From Chlorella sorokiniana (lineage: Eukaryota; Chlorophyta; Trebouxiophyceae; Chlorellales; Chlorellaceae), in contig CP084612.1 in the NCBI GenBank assembly GCA_025917655.1, positions 1 to 64,000 of the forward strand: a stretch of DNA of 64,000 nt, given 5' to 3'. Positions 1 through 12,300 of this stretch are shown piece by piece. Position 1 is the first letter of the stretch, and each line of letters begins with the position of its first letter. The position numbers and the translations under genes were made by a program. Under the pieces are notes generated by a model. That model ran no database searches. It saw only the letters and a program-made list of their open reading frames with translations, and was not told the DNA's origin.

Positions 1-180
1 CTAAACCCTAAACCCTAAACCCTAAACCCTAAACCCTAAACCCTAAACCCTAAACCCTAAACCCTAAACCCTAAACCCTAAACCCTAAACCCTAAACCCT
101 AAACCCTAAACCCTAAACCCTAAACCCTAAACCCTAAACCCTAAACCCTAAACCCTAAACCCTAAACCCTAAACCCTAAA
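1..180. repeat. Telomere, perfect CCCTAAA repeats
   Basis: Uninterrupted array of the 7-base unit CCCTAAA, about 25 copies. Read on the other strand it is TTTAGGG, the plant and Chlorella-type telomere unit. The C-rich strand lies at the left edge and runs into the chromosome, as expected for a left chromosome end, so base 1 is at or near a natural terminus. The taxonomic reading rests on established knowledge of telomere repeat types. Confidence 0.98.
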
Positions 181-358
181 ACCCTAAAACCTAAAACCTA
201 AACCCTAACCCTAAACCCTAAAAACCTAAACCCTAAAACCTAAAAACCTAAACTCCTAAACCCCAAAACCTAAACCCTAAAACCTAAAAACTAAAACCTA
301 AACCCTAAAAAACCCAAAAAAAAAAACCTAAAAAAACCCTAACCCTAAAAACCCTAAA
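181..358. repeat. Degenerate telomeric repeat zone
   Basis: Variant units such as AACCTAAA, CCCTAAAA, CCTAAAAA and CTCCTAAA replace the perfect heptamer, and A-runs lengthen towards the chromosome interior. This is the usual proximal telomere zone, no longer homogenised by telomerase. It ends abruptly where unique-looking subtelomeric sequence starts. Confidence 0.93.
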
Positions 359-1201
359 AGAAATGAGTTTCGCATTTCTTGTACCATCTAGAAAGCCCGC
401 GGCAGCCCCTTCAAGTGTTGTCGATAGCACACTTGTCGAGCAATTACACAACACATCCATAAGGAAGCAAACTCATGGAGCTATCAATGAAAGGCATGGG
501 CAAGTTTAAATTTGCTGAAAATCAAACTACCCATCGTGATCGAGGGGGGCTGTCTTGGTGAGAAAGAGCCTGGATGTATGAGGCAAGGGTGCGGGCATGG
601 TTGGTCGGGCAACGTTCCACCTGGCTAACACCTAATTTCACTATTTGGGCAAAGAAAGTATTTCGCTTAGGGTTGCCTAGCAACCGCCAACGCCCACACG
701 GCCCGCCGTGCCTAGATCTCCTTCATCGGGTGCTTGACTTGAATGCGGCCAACTACGGGTGGAGCTATTTAATGGTGTTTCGGCGGCTTTTGCAACGGCG
801 GCATGTTGCCGCCGCCATGCGCATGCCGTGCCCAAGAAAATGCCCCCACGGGCTTGTTGCACGTGGAATCACGGGGCTAGCGCCCAAGGGTGCCCTTTGG
901 TGCTTTGGTGTAAGCATTACGGGGGTGGGGCATGGTTGGAGGCTAGGTGAAAGGGGAGAAGATGGCATGTGGAAAATGGAAAAAACACACATCAATCAGA
1001 ATATGCAAAGAAACAATGGCGATTTCACTTCCGTTGTTGTTCTTTGTTCCCTTTGCTCCTCTTGTGAGTTTTGGTCATGGAGGGCATTACGGCGAGCACG
1101 CTTCCTCCTGCGATTCCCGACCATTATAGCGTCGTCAAAATCATCCAGACTATCACCGTCGCCCTCGCTATTGCCATAGGCACCGCCTACTTGACCCCGC
1201 T
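359..1201. other. Subtelomeric DNA, no supported gene
   Basis: Between the telomere and the first long repeat copy. Open frames exist on both strands, the longest about 200 codons, but they overlap each other, lack recognisable domains and have proline/arginine-rich compositions typical of GC-rich non-coding DNA. I see no RNA gene here. Confidence 0.6.
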
Positions 1202-2470
1202 CTTGTGGTAGCCCCACCAAGGGGAATAGCAGTTCCCTAAGCGGACCCAATCCGGGTGGCTCAAGGGCGGGCCGGGCGGCTCCATGGGCGGCTCTGTGTG
1301 GAACTGCAGGGAACAAGTACAACATGTCGCATACGTGTGAGGCTAGCATGATGCTCACATGGTCCACTAACAATCGCAAGTGTGCACCCTTGCTCCCCCT
1401 CGGCATTATGCACCCATACTCACAAAGAAGCGCCAACGAACAGCCGCATCGCACAACTCGGGAACAAGGCCGGTGCCTTGCCGGGCCGACGCCGGATGAA
1501 TGAGATCGGAGTCGTGGTACACGATTCGCCGTGCCACGTCGATGGGGTGGTGGGGTGGGTGGGTGTGGGGGAGGGGGCAAGACACATATCAAAGCACGGT
1601 CAAAGGATAGGATGCTTCCCAAAAATCAATACTTAACCCGGATAACTCAAACACACCCGCAAGAGTTGGACCGCCTCGGGGCCGGCTCGTGCATACGCCT
1701 CCACAATCGGCATGTGAGTCACCACCCAAGCGGCGCTCGGCCGCAACGAATCCTTTGCCCTTGTGTGCGGCCACCGCGGCCTCCCCGCATCACATCCAAA
1801 AAGATGGAGAGCGCTTGGGGGGGGTGAAAATACTTTGACAACTGAAGTACAATTGTTTTCGGCGGGCAACTTACGTGGCGATGTTGACCGGTGGGGGTGT
1901 TGTGAAACACGCCCTTTCCAAAGCTTACGGTTGGGAAGCCGGGAGGCCAGGTGTGCTTGTGTGCCACTTCCACCCCATCGCCGCCCGCCTTCCGCACTTG
2001 CCGAGTTAGCATCGAGTACCTAGTGGGTGATGGGGAGGCTCGAGGAGCAACGTGAAGAAGGTACAAGCCTCGGCATGGCTCGGGATTGAACGAAAACGAC
2101 CCGCAATCTGTGGCTGCATGGCCAAGGTTGGGCTTGCCCGCAAGGGTCCACCCTTGGCACCCGCAATCAATACTCACCCGGGTTCCACCAGCTTCCCATA
2201 TGCCCACTGCGGCCCGCCCTCGCTTGGGCAAAACTGGTCCTTGAACTTCTGTGTGCTGGCCTTCCACACCTGGTCGTAGAACGGAAAGACCTGGTTCGAC
2301 GGGGGCCGGTGGTGATTGCCGCAAGCGGCGCCAAAGGCGCTTCCCTCCTCACGGCCGCAAGGAAAGGCAAGCTACGCTTAGTATTCTAGGCATCCCAACG
2401 CGCTCGGGCAGAAATTGTGGATGACGGACATTCGCGAGCGAAGGCAAACCATCCATTGCACCAACATGCA
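1202..2470 (+). repeat. Subtelomeric direct repeat, copy 1
   Basis: Starts with CTTGTGGTAGCCCCACCAAG and matches 4035-5310 nearly base for base, with only scattered substitutions and a few 1-3 base indels. The two starts are 2833 bases apart in the same orientation. It carries a G-rich tract near 1545-1577 and, on the minus strand near 2175-2290, a short open stretch (FYDQVWKASTQKFKDQF) followed by a GTGAGT donor-like site that is also kept in copy 2. I do not recognise a protein family. It is best read as a segmentally duplicated subtelomeric unit, perhaps with remains of a coding exon. Confidence 0.88.
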
Positions 2471-4034
2471 TACTAACAAAGACACGGCCCGGCACCTATC
2501 GTCTCACCCCGCCCCCGAGCCCAGGCCCACTTGTACTTGAGCTGTGCCGGGGACGGTTTGCTCCAGTTGGTGATCCGGTTGTTGCTCTCGCCGCAATTGC
2601 GCCTCCTCCTCTTGTTGTTGCGACGTGCGTTGTAATGGGCGTGACGGAAGCCGGTCCTCTTTAGCTACCCGAGCGTCCTGTAAGGTGGGCACGGATGGGG
2701 CACTAAGGCACGACTTAGTCGGCATGGTGTAACTCAACCCCCCAAAAAAGAGTGCAACGAAACGAAACGTGCACATCCTTCGATGCCTACCCGAACGACT
2801 TCGCCGACTTGTAGAAAGAGCGGATGCTCGGGTGCTTGGTCAACTTGGTGCCCAGCCATGTTATGGAGTCGCCCAAGGTTGCGTCGTCATCGATGTAGAG
2901 GTCGTGCGGTGATGGTCGCGGAGGGGGCTGGTCTGGCGGCTTCTTCATCAAACTCTTCCAAGCTACCAACCTGTTAGAAGTCCTTGCCACGGCAATCAGA
3001 GCTAACTAGCAATCAGAGCTAAGCGCATAGCGAGAAAGTGAGACAAGATGAGGGTGGAGGCTTGGGAAGCTGTTGTTGCCGCATCACACCCATGAAAATC
3101 AGGATAGGTATGAAAGGCCTGGGATGGGCACACGACCCCCGAAAAGCTTGGCAAGCACATGAAATCGGTAGTTTCTTGGTGCACGCTCGCCAACGGTGCC
3201 AGATGCAAAAACACACCCACCAGACGCCGCTTGGTGCCCGGCTCCGACGGCGGGGTGAAGGGGGTCAAATTCCGGCTTGCAAGCCATGGGCCGCGGCCAC
3301 AACATGATGAGAATCACCACGGAGTGGCGGGGTTCAATCTCTAAGATCATGTTGTGTGCGGCGCATGCCGCTGCGTCCCTCCTACTCACGGGAGCAACAT
3401 GCATTGCCTTCAAAAAGACGCGCTCATCGGGCGTCCGGGAGTTGGTGAAGTCAACAGGCTCCTCCTCGTATCCACCAGACGAAGCTACAACTGTGGGTCC
3501 CGTCGTACGACCGGGGGTGGGAGATGCGTCGCCTTCGGCCTTCACGGACCGCCCCCAAGCGTCTTGCTCCAAGGGAGAATCGTCGTGCTCCCCCCGCACG
3601 GGAGTGGAAGCTTGGAGGTAGGCCCAATGCGACATGGTTGCCCAGTGCCATACATGGGTGCATGGTTGGCGGGCGGGGGCGACGTGCGAGGCTTGCTGTT
3701 GTGCCAAGTCATGGTGCCCCTCGCGAGAGGTTGCGTCTCTCTGCGGCACGCAAGGAACGGCAAATCACACCTGGTAGTCTAGGCAGCCCGGAGCGGGCAA
3801 ACTTGAAGATGACGGACCTCTGCATGCGTAGACAATCATCTTGTGCATTTTCATGCGTTTTATCACGGCAAGCGAGGCATGTACCCCGCTCCTCGAGTGG
3901 AGGCCGGGTTGTACTTGAGATGTGCCGGTGATGGCTTGCTCTCGTTGCTTCTTCATTTTTTCCTCTTCTTTGCGGCAACAACAACAATTGGATGAGGACA
4001 CCAATGTCCTCCTCCACATCCTCCTCCTCCTGCC
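2471..4034. other. Spacer between subtelomeric repeat copies
   Basis: No supported gene. A diverged match to the tail of the repeat is visible near 3690-3935: it shares a CTAGGCA box, a GATGACGGAC box and TTGTACTTGAG-TGTGCCGG with 2375-2550. A degraded third unit, or a higher-order array with a period near 2.8 kb, is therefore likely. The remaining open frames overlap on both strands and have no domain signature. Confidence 0.55.
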
Positions 4035-5310
4035 CTTGTGGTAGCCCCACCAAGGGGAATAGCAGTTCCCTAAGCGGACCCAATCCGGGTGGCTCAAGGG
4101 CGGGCCGGGCGGCTCCATGGGCGGCTCTGTGTGGAACTGCGGGGAACAAGTACAACATGTCGCATACGTGTGAGGCTAGCATGATGCTCACATGGTCCAC
4201 TAACAATCGCAAGTGTGCACCCTTGCTCCCCTCGGCATTATGCACCCACACTCACAAAGAAGCGCCAACGAACAGCCGCATCGCACAACTCTGGGAACAA
4301 GGCCGGTGCCTTGCCGGGCGACGCCGGATGAATGAGATCGGAGTCGTGGTACACGATTCGCTGTGCCACGTCGATGGGGTGGTGGGGTGGGTGGGTGTGG
4401 GGGAGGGGGCAAGACACATATCAAAGCACGGTCAAAGGATAGGATGCTTCCCAAAAATCAATACTTAACCCGGATAACTCAAACACACCCGCAAGAGTTG
4501 GACTGCGCCTCGGGGCCGGCTCGTGCATACGCCTCCACAATCAGCATGTGAGTCACCACCCAAGCGCTGCTCTGGCTCGCAACGAATCCTTTGCCCTTGT
4601 GTGCGGCCACCGCGGCCTCCCCGCATCACATCCCAAAAAGATGGAGAGCGCTTGGGGGGGGGGTGAAAATACTTTGACAACTGAAGTACAATTGTTTTCA
4701 GCAGGCAACTTACGTGGCGATGTTGACCAGTGGGGGTGTTGTGAAACACGCCCTTTCCAAAGCTTACGGTTGGGAAGCCGGGAGGCCAGGTGTGCTTGTG
4801 TGCCACTTCCACCCCATCGCCGCCCGCCTTCCGCACTTGCCGAGTTAGCATCGAGTACCTAGTGGGTGGTGGGGAGGCTCGAGGAGCAACGTGAAGAAGG
4901 TGCAAGCCTCAGCATGGCTCAGGATTGAACGAAAACGACCCGCAATCTGTGGCCTGCATGGCCAAGGTTGGGCTTGCCCGCAAGGGTCCACCTTGGCACC
5001 CGCAATCAACACTCACCCGGGTTCCACCAGCTTCCCATCTGCCCACTGCAGCCCGCCCTCGCTTGGGCAAAACTGGTCCTTGAACTTCTGTGTGCTGGCC
5101 TTCCACACCTGGTCGTAGAACGGAAAGACCTGGTTCGACAGGGGCCCGGTGGTGAATGCTGCAGGCGGCGCCACAGGCGCCTCCCTCGCCGCAGCCTGCA
5201 AGGAAGGGCAAGTTACGCTCAGTATTCTAGGCACCCCTGGCGCTCGGGCAGAAATTGTGGATGACGGACCTCCGCGATCGCAGGCAAACCATTCATTGCA
5301 TCACCATGCG
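4035..5310 (+). repeat. Subtelomeric direct repeat, copy 2
   Basis: Second copy of the 1202-2470 unit in the same orientation. It retains the G-rich tract near 4375-4410 and the FYDQVWKASTQKFKDQF open stretch on the minus strand near 5015-5130. Similarity fades after about 5310. High identity over 1.27 kb implies recent duplication or ongoing exchange, as is common near chromosome ends. Confidence 0.88.
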
Positions 5311-6386
5311 TTCGGCAGAAGAAGAAGAAGCAGCGAAATAACAGCAAGGAGGCGCACGGGGCGCATTCGCGCAGTGCCCGCTCACCAAGGGCACTACTCA
5401 GGAGGAACGGGGTTTATGACGAGCTCGTGCCCCTGTCTTTTATTTGAAAAGGCAAGGCAAATGAGATTCGCCAGGATTGATAGGTCTCCGCCGCGTCCCA
5501 GCTGTCTGCCGCCACCCGCTCGCCCCATCGTTGGTGCTGCCTCAGCCTCGTGCGGTGAAGCCGCCTCCGCCATGACAAACTCAACCCCCTGCTGTCCCTG
5601 TTGCTGCCATTGCTGGTGACTCTTGGCTTGTATGGGGGCCGGCCAGGGTGGAGGCTTGGTTTTCAGGGCTAAATAACCAGTTGCAACCGCCAACGTCACT
5701 CTAGCCTGCAAAACACAAGGCTGCTCTGTTTGTGCACGGCTTGCAGGCAAGAGACTGAACTGAAAGGGTGCGTAGAATAGCATGAGATGGCAAGCCTTAA
5801 GGCTGCATATGACCTCCACCCCGACCGCTGCCAGACTCTCAAACCGTGAACTGAAATCGCAGACGCTTACAGATAGATGGACCCCAGTTACTTGAAATCT
5901 GCAATGGATCACGTACAAGACAACTGCAGGCTGCAGCCCGGCCGACAGCCCGCAAAATGCAACGACTGAAGGCCAACCTACAGTTGCCTGGCGTAGTGAC
6001 GGACAGCGAGAGGAAGCACAGGGCAGTCAATGTGGCAGAAGAAAAGTTGCCGCAAGAAAAGTTGCCGCATGCAGCAGGCACAAGCTCAACAATGCCGCTC
6101 CACCACATCAGCAGGTTGCGGCCCGGCCAGGCAAGCCGCTGTGAAGCGGTGCTCTGACCAACCCGCCGGTGAAGTGGGACGGAATGTCAGTTCGGCCTTG
6201 GCAAAACACATGCAAAACACAGAGGGGGCACAAAGGTGTGTCGAGAGTGGGTATGCAGAGTGGGTTTGCAGCGCGCCTCCAAGGCAGCAGTCTTCAAAAC
6301 AGACACGGACACTGTCACGATAGTCAGTTCAAACAAATCACAAAAAGACTGCACAAAGCAGCAGCAAGGCGGTTTAGCAGAGCCCC
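5311..6386. other. Spacer and probable 3' UTR of the NRPS gene
   Basis: No independent gene is supported. A 174-codon open frame on the minus strand (5394-5918) lacks any domain and looks like chance coding in GC-rich DNA. The part next to 6386 should be transcribed as the 3' UTR of the large minus-strand gene. A short tandem duplication, GAAAAGTTGCCGCA, lies near 6040-6071. Confidence 0.5.
5867..5871 (-). terminator. Candidate TGTAA polyadenylation signal for the NRPS gene
   Basis: TTACA on the plus strand is TGTAA on the gene strand, the common polyadenylation signal of chlorophyte green algae. It lies about 520 bases past the stop codon at 6387-6389. The motif is short, so the assignment is tentative. 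Confidence 0.35.
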
Positions 6387-9300
6387 TCACGGTCCCTCCT
6401 CAGGAAGGGGTGGATCAGCAAAGCGGACGCTGGTAAAGCGGGCAGTGGCCCCCGCAGCGCCGGTGGGCTGTCGACGCATGGTGCGCCCACGGTTGCCGCT
6501 AGGCAAGCGTGCACGCGAGTAGGTCGGCCCAAACGCGGCACCGGATGCCCCGTTCTCGTCCAATGTCGCCAGCTCATCATCCTCGGGCACAGCCTGGACC
6601 CGGAAGGTGCTGCCAGCGAGGCCGGTGGCGTGCGAGTGCTTGTTCGAGCTGGCGCCCGCGTAGGCTGCGGGGTCGGCGACACGGAAGGAGACGATGCTGG
6701 CCCGCCGATCGAGCCGTGCTGACATCTGTCCAGGTCTCCCGACTGCATCACCTCTTGCAGCTCTTCCACTACAGTCATTGGCTGCAACGCTGCAACCGTG
6801 TCCGAGGGCTCCAGTGCCTTGCGACGAGCAGCCTCCACGGCAGAGCTGATTTCTGGCGGTAGCACCTTGCCCACTGGGTTGGCTGCAATCAGAGGGACAA
6901 GAGGAAAGGTGGCTCACAAGAAACAGCAACTGCATGTCTGTGCAAATGCGGCTCGGGAGATACGAGTCTAACAAACACATCAAGGGTGCACCAGCAGACA
7001 GCTCGAGGGCTCCCCACACCTGGGATGCCTCCCAAATGGTCATGGCCGGCACCTCCTCGTTGGGCAGCACCATGGAGGCGGGCAGCACGCGAGAATGGTC
7101 GCCAAACACAGGGGCCGCCAGCGTCCGCGTGCGAGCTTGCACCCAAACATACTCCTCAGTGCTGCAGGGCAGCACAGGCGCCGCAGGTAAAGAGGAGGGC
7201 GCTTTGCAGCAGGCTGGGGTGCCAACACGTCACAGCCAAACGCATGCGCGGATGTTGGCATGACGCGCCTCCCAATGGCGCGCCACCCTAAACTGCAAGC
7301 CTCCCACATGCCGCGGCTCACGTGACGGGCACATAAAAGAGGCGTCCAGACTGGATGTAGTGTGTGGACATGACAGCGCCAGGCTCAATGATCAGGCCCT
7401 TGCCGCCATTGAACAGCGTCATTTCCTGCAGCCAGACCCATGGGTCAAGGCACGTGAGTGGGCAATCAGGGGGTGCGTGAAATACCAACCAGGGATGCAG
7501 GTGGACGACTGGCAGGCAAAGGTTCCATGCTCCTCCAAGGATGCAGCCCCCAGCCCCAGAAGCCCCTGCCGAACCATGATGTCAGGCACGCTAGCTGCAG
7601 CCGCAGGGTCGCTGTGGCTGCCCTGACCGCTGCCCGCCCACCTGAGACAGAGAGCCGAGAATGATGGATTCCGGAGCCACGCCCCAGCCGGACCAGCGCA
7701 TGGCCAAGTTGAAGGTGGGGGTGCCCTTGAAGGCATCAAACAGCATCTGGATCTTGCCTTCAACAAGGCCTGAAAGAGAAGGAGGCAAGGGCACAGTTGT
7801 GGGCTTGGGCCACGCTCTGTTGGCCAGCAAAGCTGTCTGGTATTGTGCGCATAAGGAAGGAGCTGGCTGGCCAGCAGAGAGCCTTGCATTGATGCATGTC
7901 ATACGCCAGAGCTGTTGGGCGCTGCATGTCAGGCAGAGCTTGACCGCTTACCTAGCATGCGAACGCGCAGGCTCTTGCCCGAGGCGGACTTTTTTCCAGA
8001 GCGCGCGGCCACGCCAAATGAACGTGTGCAGGTTGATCCAGACCACCAAGCAGCACAGGCCCACAGCGGCCAGAACGATGACAAGCGGGATGGTTATAGC
8101 AATAAGGGAACCAATGGCCCAAAACCTTTCCACCTGCATGTTGATCCCGCAGGAAACGGCAGACATCAGGCCAACGGCAGCTGAACAAAGTGTGGGCTGG
8201 AAATGCAGATTGTAGTTCTGGGACACTGATGCATGTGCCAGGGGTTTTGTAAAGGCAGGTGGCCTGTTGGCGGCAGCTAGATGCAGCAAAAACAAGCAGA
8301 AAAGATTACTTGAATGGGCGAGCGGAAAGCTCCAAGCAACGCACCTTGAGGAAACCCATGAAGGCAGCCAGCGCGACCGATGCAGGGGCCCAGCAGGCAG
8401 CGCCAGTGCCGGCATCCATGGCGGCGTCAGCATCACTACGCGAACCGCGGAGTGAATTGCTTTGAGCTTGTGCCACAGGCTGGAGGGAGGTGCAGACGGC
8501 GCAAAGATGTCGAAGTCCGCCACCCTGGCAGGGGGCGTCCTCTTTGCCGCCTGCCTCCAAGTCTTTGATTTCGCTGTCCTCGCTTTTCCCGGAATCAGAG
8601 TCCTCCTTCTCCGGGGTGGTGGTGGCGCCGCCGGGGTATAACAGGTCGCCCTGCAGATTGTGCTGCGGTGGCACAACACGCCCAGCTTGCACGCTCGTCT
8701 CGTTGCCCACAATGGAAGCAAACTGCAGGAGGGGGCAGTGGCATTATGGTTTTGCGCGTGAGCAGCAGGCAAACAAAGAATGCTGCCTGCGTTGCCCGTG
8801 ATAGTGTTGTGTGGTCGTTGGCCACACGATGCAGGCCGGTTACAGCCGGCATCATCACCGCCTAGCACAGCACGCACAGCGGGCACAGCATCCACATCCT
8901 CAAAAAACTCACCCCAACAGAGGAGCCTGGGAAGAAGGTGGTGTGGCCTGCAGCATGGGCAGCACCATGGCACAGGGGTGTTGGGCCATATTTTGGTGGA
9001 GCTGGGGCCAAACTTTAGCAGGCGTGGCATGAGGCATATTGTGCAGCAGCGTTTCGCTGCTGCTTGCTTCCAACAGCACTGCCTGCTTACCGAACGAGGC
9101 AAAGTCCTGCACTCTAATCTCTTGAATAACACCGTCCTCGTCCACCGCGTGGAACGCAGAGCTGCCACCCGTAACGGCAACGTTGCCCACGTCAACAGCA
9201 TCATATTCTGCAAGTCAAGATGGATGACAGAAACAAAGACCAGGCAACGCCGGGGGAGTCAGCAACAGATACATGGAGGCGGTGATGGCCTGGTAGGCAG

Positions 9301-12300
9301 CCAAATCAACAAGCCAAAGGGAGCATGGGGAAGCATGGCCCTGGTACGCATCACTTGCTCATAAACCGCAGCCAAGCCCACCGGTGATGCCGTCCACGTG
9401 AGAGTCGTAGCCGAGCTTGGCACCAAAGGCGCGCAGCAAGGAGTTGGCCACCAGGGTGGAGTGGAAGTATTGCTTGGACAGCTGCCACATGCCGCCGCGC
9501 TGAAGGTTCAGGAAGATGCGGTAGCGGAAAAGCAGCGACTGCGAGGAGGTCAGGCAACGCCCAGGAGACAGCCGGCCCAGCATCTGCAGCACAGCGTTGG
9601 GAACACAGGGCTCTGAGATTGCTAACACCCGCATGTGCAATGACCACACTGACAGAGGGGCGCAGAGATTCGACGCAGCTTTTGGATAGCTGCTCGTGGA
9701 GCTGCCATGCCCTGCTCCTGCTTGGAATTGCATCCAATACAGCATACGGAGTCCACCCAGGCAAGCGACAGCACCAGTATGCGTCAACGCTGGCCCCATA
9801 TCCCTCCCTCCTGCTCACCAGCCACTTCCAGACCAGGTTCATGATGAACTGTACAAACATGGTGGCGGGGGTGAGCACCAGGCCTGAAGCCAGCGTGCCG
9901 CTAATGGGCAGGAGAATGATCTTGAAGTAGAAGGTGGAACCGCGCACGGCAAAGCTCAGCCCCGCATACATCTGCGAGCAGGGAGACAGCCAGTACATGA
10001 ACAGCAATCGGGAGGGTGGCGCAAGTGTGGCGGCCACCTCCATGCTGAGCAAGGGGGACAGCTCAGGCTTTCAGGGCGACGTCCCTGCCGTCGCCTGTTC
10101 ACATGCAAAGCTGCAGGCCAGCACCTACAGCAGCAGTAACAACATGACACAACGCACCGTGGCAACAAAGTTTTCAGGTGAGATGACGGGGTTGAAGGTG
10201 GCGAAACTCGTCGGCGGCTCGGAGGAGGAGGCCAGGTTGTAGGTCCTGCGCATTACGGAAGGGGTTGAATATTCAGGGTGATACAAGCAAAGTTGGGCTG
10301 GCGTGATGCTTGAACAGAAGCTATGAATGTGCACACTGGGTGCGGATGTGTGAATTGACAACGACACAAATGCATGGCAGGGTAAGGCAGCAGGAAAACC
10401 TGATGCTTGAAGGCAACAAGAAAGAGGGGAATACAAGGATGGGGAATGGGGGCGGGGAGCAACTATGCAAGGAGGCCGCCAGGAGCTGCTCACCAGCACA
10501 CAACACAGATGGAGAGCGCTGCGCCTGGGATGTAGGAGAGCGTGTTTAGGATGGAACCAATGAGGGCAGTCCAGAAGCGCGTCCATGGCTTCATGTGGCG
10601 CTCTGCAAGCGCAGGAATTGGGATGGTAGCAAATGCGTCGGATTATGCAACTAGCAACAAACGCACACTTGCGCATCATGCCGATTGTGGCGTCACACAC
10701 AGCCATATCGACTGCAGCTGTGTTTTAGCAGGCATGGCGGCCAAGCTCATGACTCAGAGAAGGGGCCCCACGCAAAGGCGGTCAGCAGCTTACCAGCATA
10801 GAAGTGTGGGTAGAGCTTCCTCCCCTCCTCCAGCTCGAGCACACCCCGCAGATGGTTGGGCGCGGCGTAAGGGCGCAACAGCTTGTCGTGCGCCAGGCGC
10901 GAGCCGGCAGGCACCACCGACCGTCGACCCAGCACGCAGTTGTCGCCAATGACAGCGGTGGACAGGATGAGGCAGCCGGCTGCGAGGGGCGGCAGAGAGG
11001 GTGCAGAGTGAAGCTTGTTCCTCGCAAACACTAGCAGCGGTGGCAGCATGTGCACTGTCTGTGGTGGCACCATGTGCACTGTCTGCAGGGCAGCTTTCCC
11101 AACCCGCCAGCTAGGAAACACACAGCTGGAACGCGCACCGTTCTCGTCCACAAAACCGGGCGGCACAATGGTGGCGGCTGACACGAAGGCGTCCTCTGCC
11201 ACCAGCACGTTGTGTCCAATGGAAATGAGGTCCGGCTCATTTATGTTATTGGTGTCAATCACGCATCCCTGTCCGATGCGGGCGCCCAGCGACCGCAACC
11301 ACCAGTTCCAGACCTCCGTGCCACCAATGTGAGGGGTGAGATACCTGTGGGAGAGGAGGGCGAAGAAATGGTGTGGGCATTGCATTTTTACGCAGCAGCA
11401 TCATCGATGCAGCAGCATCGATGCAGGCAACAGCTCAGCAGGTCACCCCCCAAAGTGTTGCGACGAAGGCAGCTGAACAGATGCAAGAAGTAAATTTGGC
11501 CGGAACCGGAGGCCATGACGCACCACAGTACGCGGCGCTGGAGGGCGTGGTAGGCGGTCCACCTGCAGGCGTAACGCAACAGGTGAGGAGTGTTGTGAAG
11601 GATGTATGTGATATGCTGTGTTGTCAAGAACGGCAGGCAGCAGATTGAGGTTGCAGACATGATTGAGGGTGCAACGGCTGCACCCCAGAACCTGTGGCCA
11701 GGCCAACAGCACGTCCCACCTGAGGTACGTCCACCCATACAGCGGGTAAACGCCCGGGCGCATGCGACGTGGGAACAGGATCCACTTGATGACAGGCAGC
11801 CCCACAAACATGACGGTGAGAAGGCCAAGGTAGATGGCGGGGCCGATGAGGAAGTTCCAGAAGCCGTTCTTGGGGTGCGGCTCGGACTGTATGAGCGCCA
11901 TGAGCGACACAATGGTCGCGGTGACCAGTGGCGCAACCAGGGTGGTGACCAGCGAGAAAAGCACGGAGAGGAACATGTACAGCGGGTATGGCAGGCGTGT
12001 GCGTGCCACCGCGTGCGGCATGTGCTGCCCCAGCTCCAGGTCGGTGGCGTTCATGCGTGCTGCCAGCGCATTCTCCACAGCCAGCGTCCCAAACACGCGC
12101 TTTGTGGCGCCGCCCGCAAGCCTACGCGTGGGGCCGGCCCGCAGCTCGCTCTGGCTGCCGCCGGAAGCCAGCGCCAAAGCCACCTTGCGGATGGTTCGGT
12201 TGGTCAAAATGAGGTTGCCGGGCAGCTCGTCCAGCTGCATAGGAACAGGGCAGGTGTGCGGAAACAGGGCTTGGTGCATGAGGCATGCACGCACATGGAC
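6387..12300 (-). other. NRPS C-terminal membrane and hexapeptide region (Pls-like terminal domain)
   Basis: Replaces the usual thioesterase. Hydrophobic segments are seen in [19 protein letters not shown] and [19 protein letters not shown] (11800-11990), [17 protein letters not shown] (about 10560), [19 protein letters not shown] (about 9890), and [20 protein letters not shown] (about 8070), so about six membrane spans. Between them are left-handed beta-helix stretches: [15 protein letters not shown] and [18 protein letters not shown] (11180-11290), [19 protein letters not shown] (10900-10960), and more degenerate ones near 9150 and 8700. This order of membrane spans and acetyltransferase-like hexapeptide segments matches the NRPS terminal domain of epsilon-poly-lysine synthetases (NRPS_term_dom). 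It should tether the enzyme to a membrane and may act in chain transfer or release. The Ser/Arg-rich end (6387-6750) is probably cytosolic. Confidence 0.75.

Noticed and set aside
359-5310. Telomere-targeted non-LTR retrotransposon (as known from some Chlorella-type algae)
   Set aside because: No reverse transcriptase or endonuclease motif and no poly(A)-flanked unit could be seen in any frame of the subtelomeric repeats.
5394-5918. 174-codon minus-strand open frame downstream of the NRPS
   Set aside because: No domain, no initiation context and composition like spacer DNA; probably chance within the 3' UTR and spacer.
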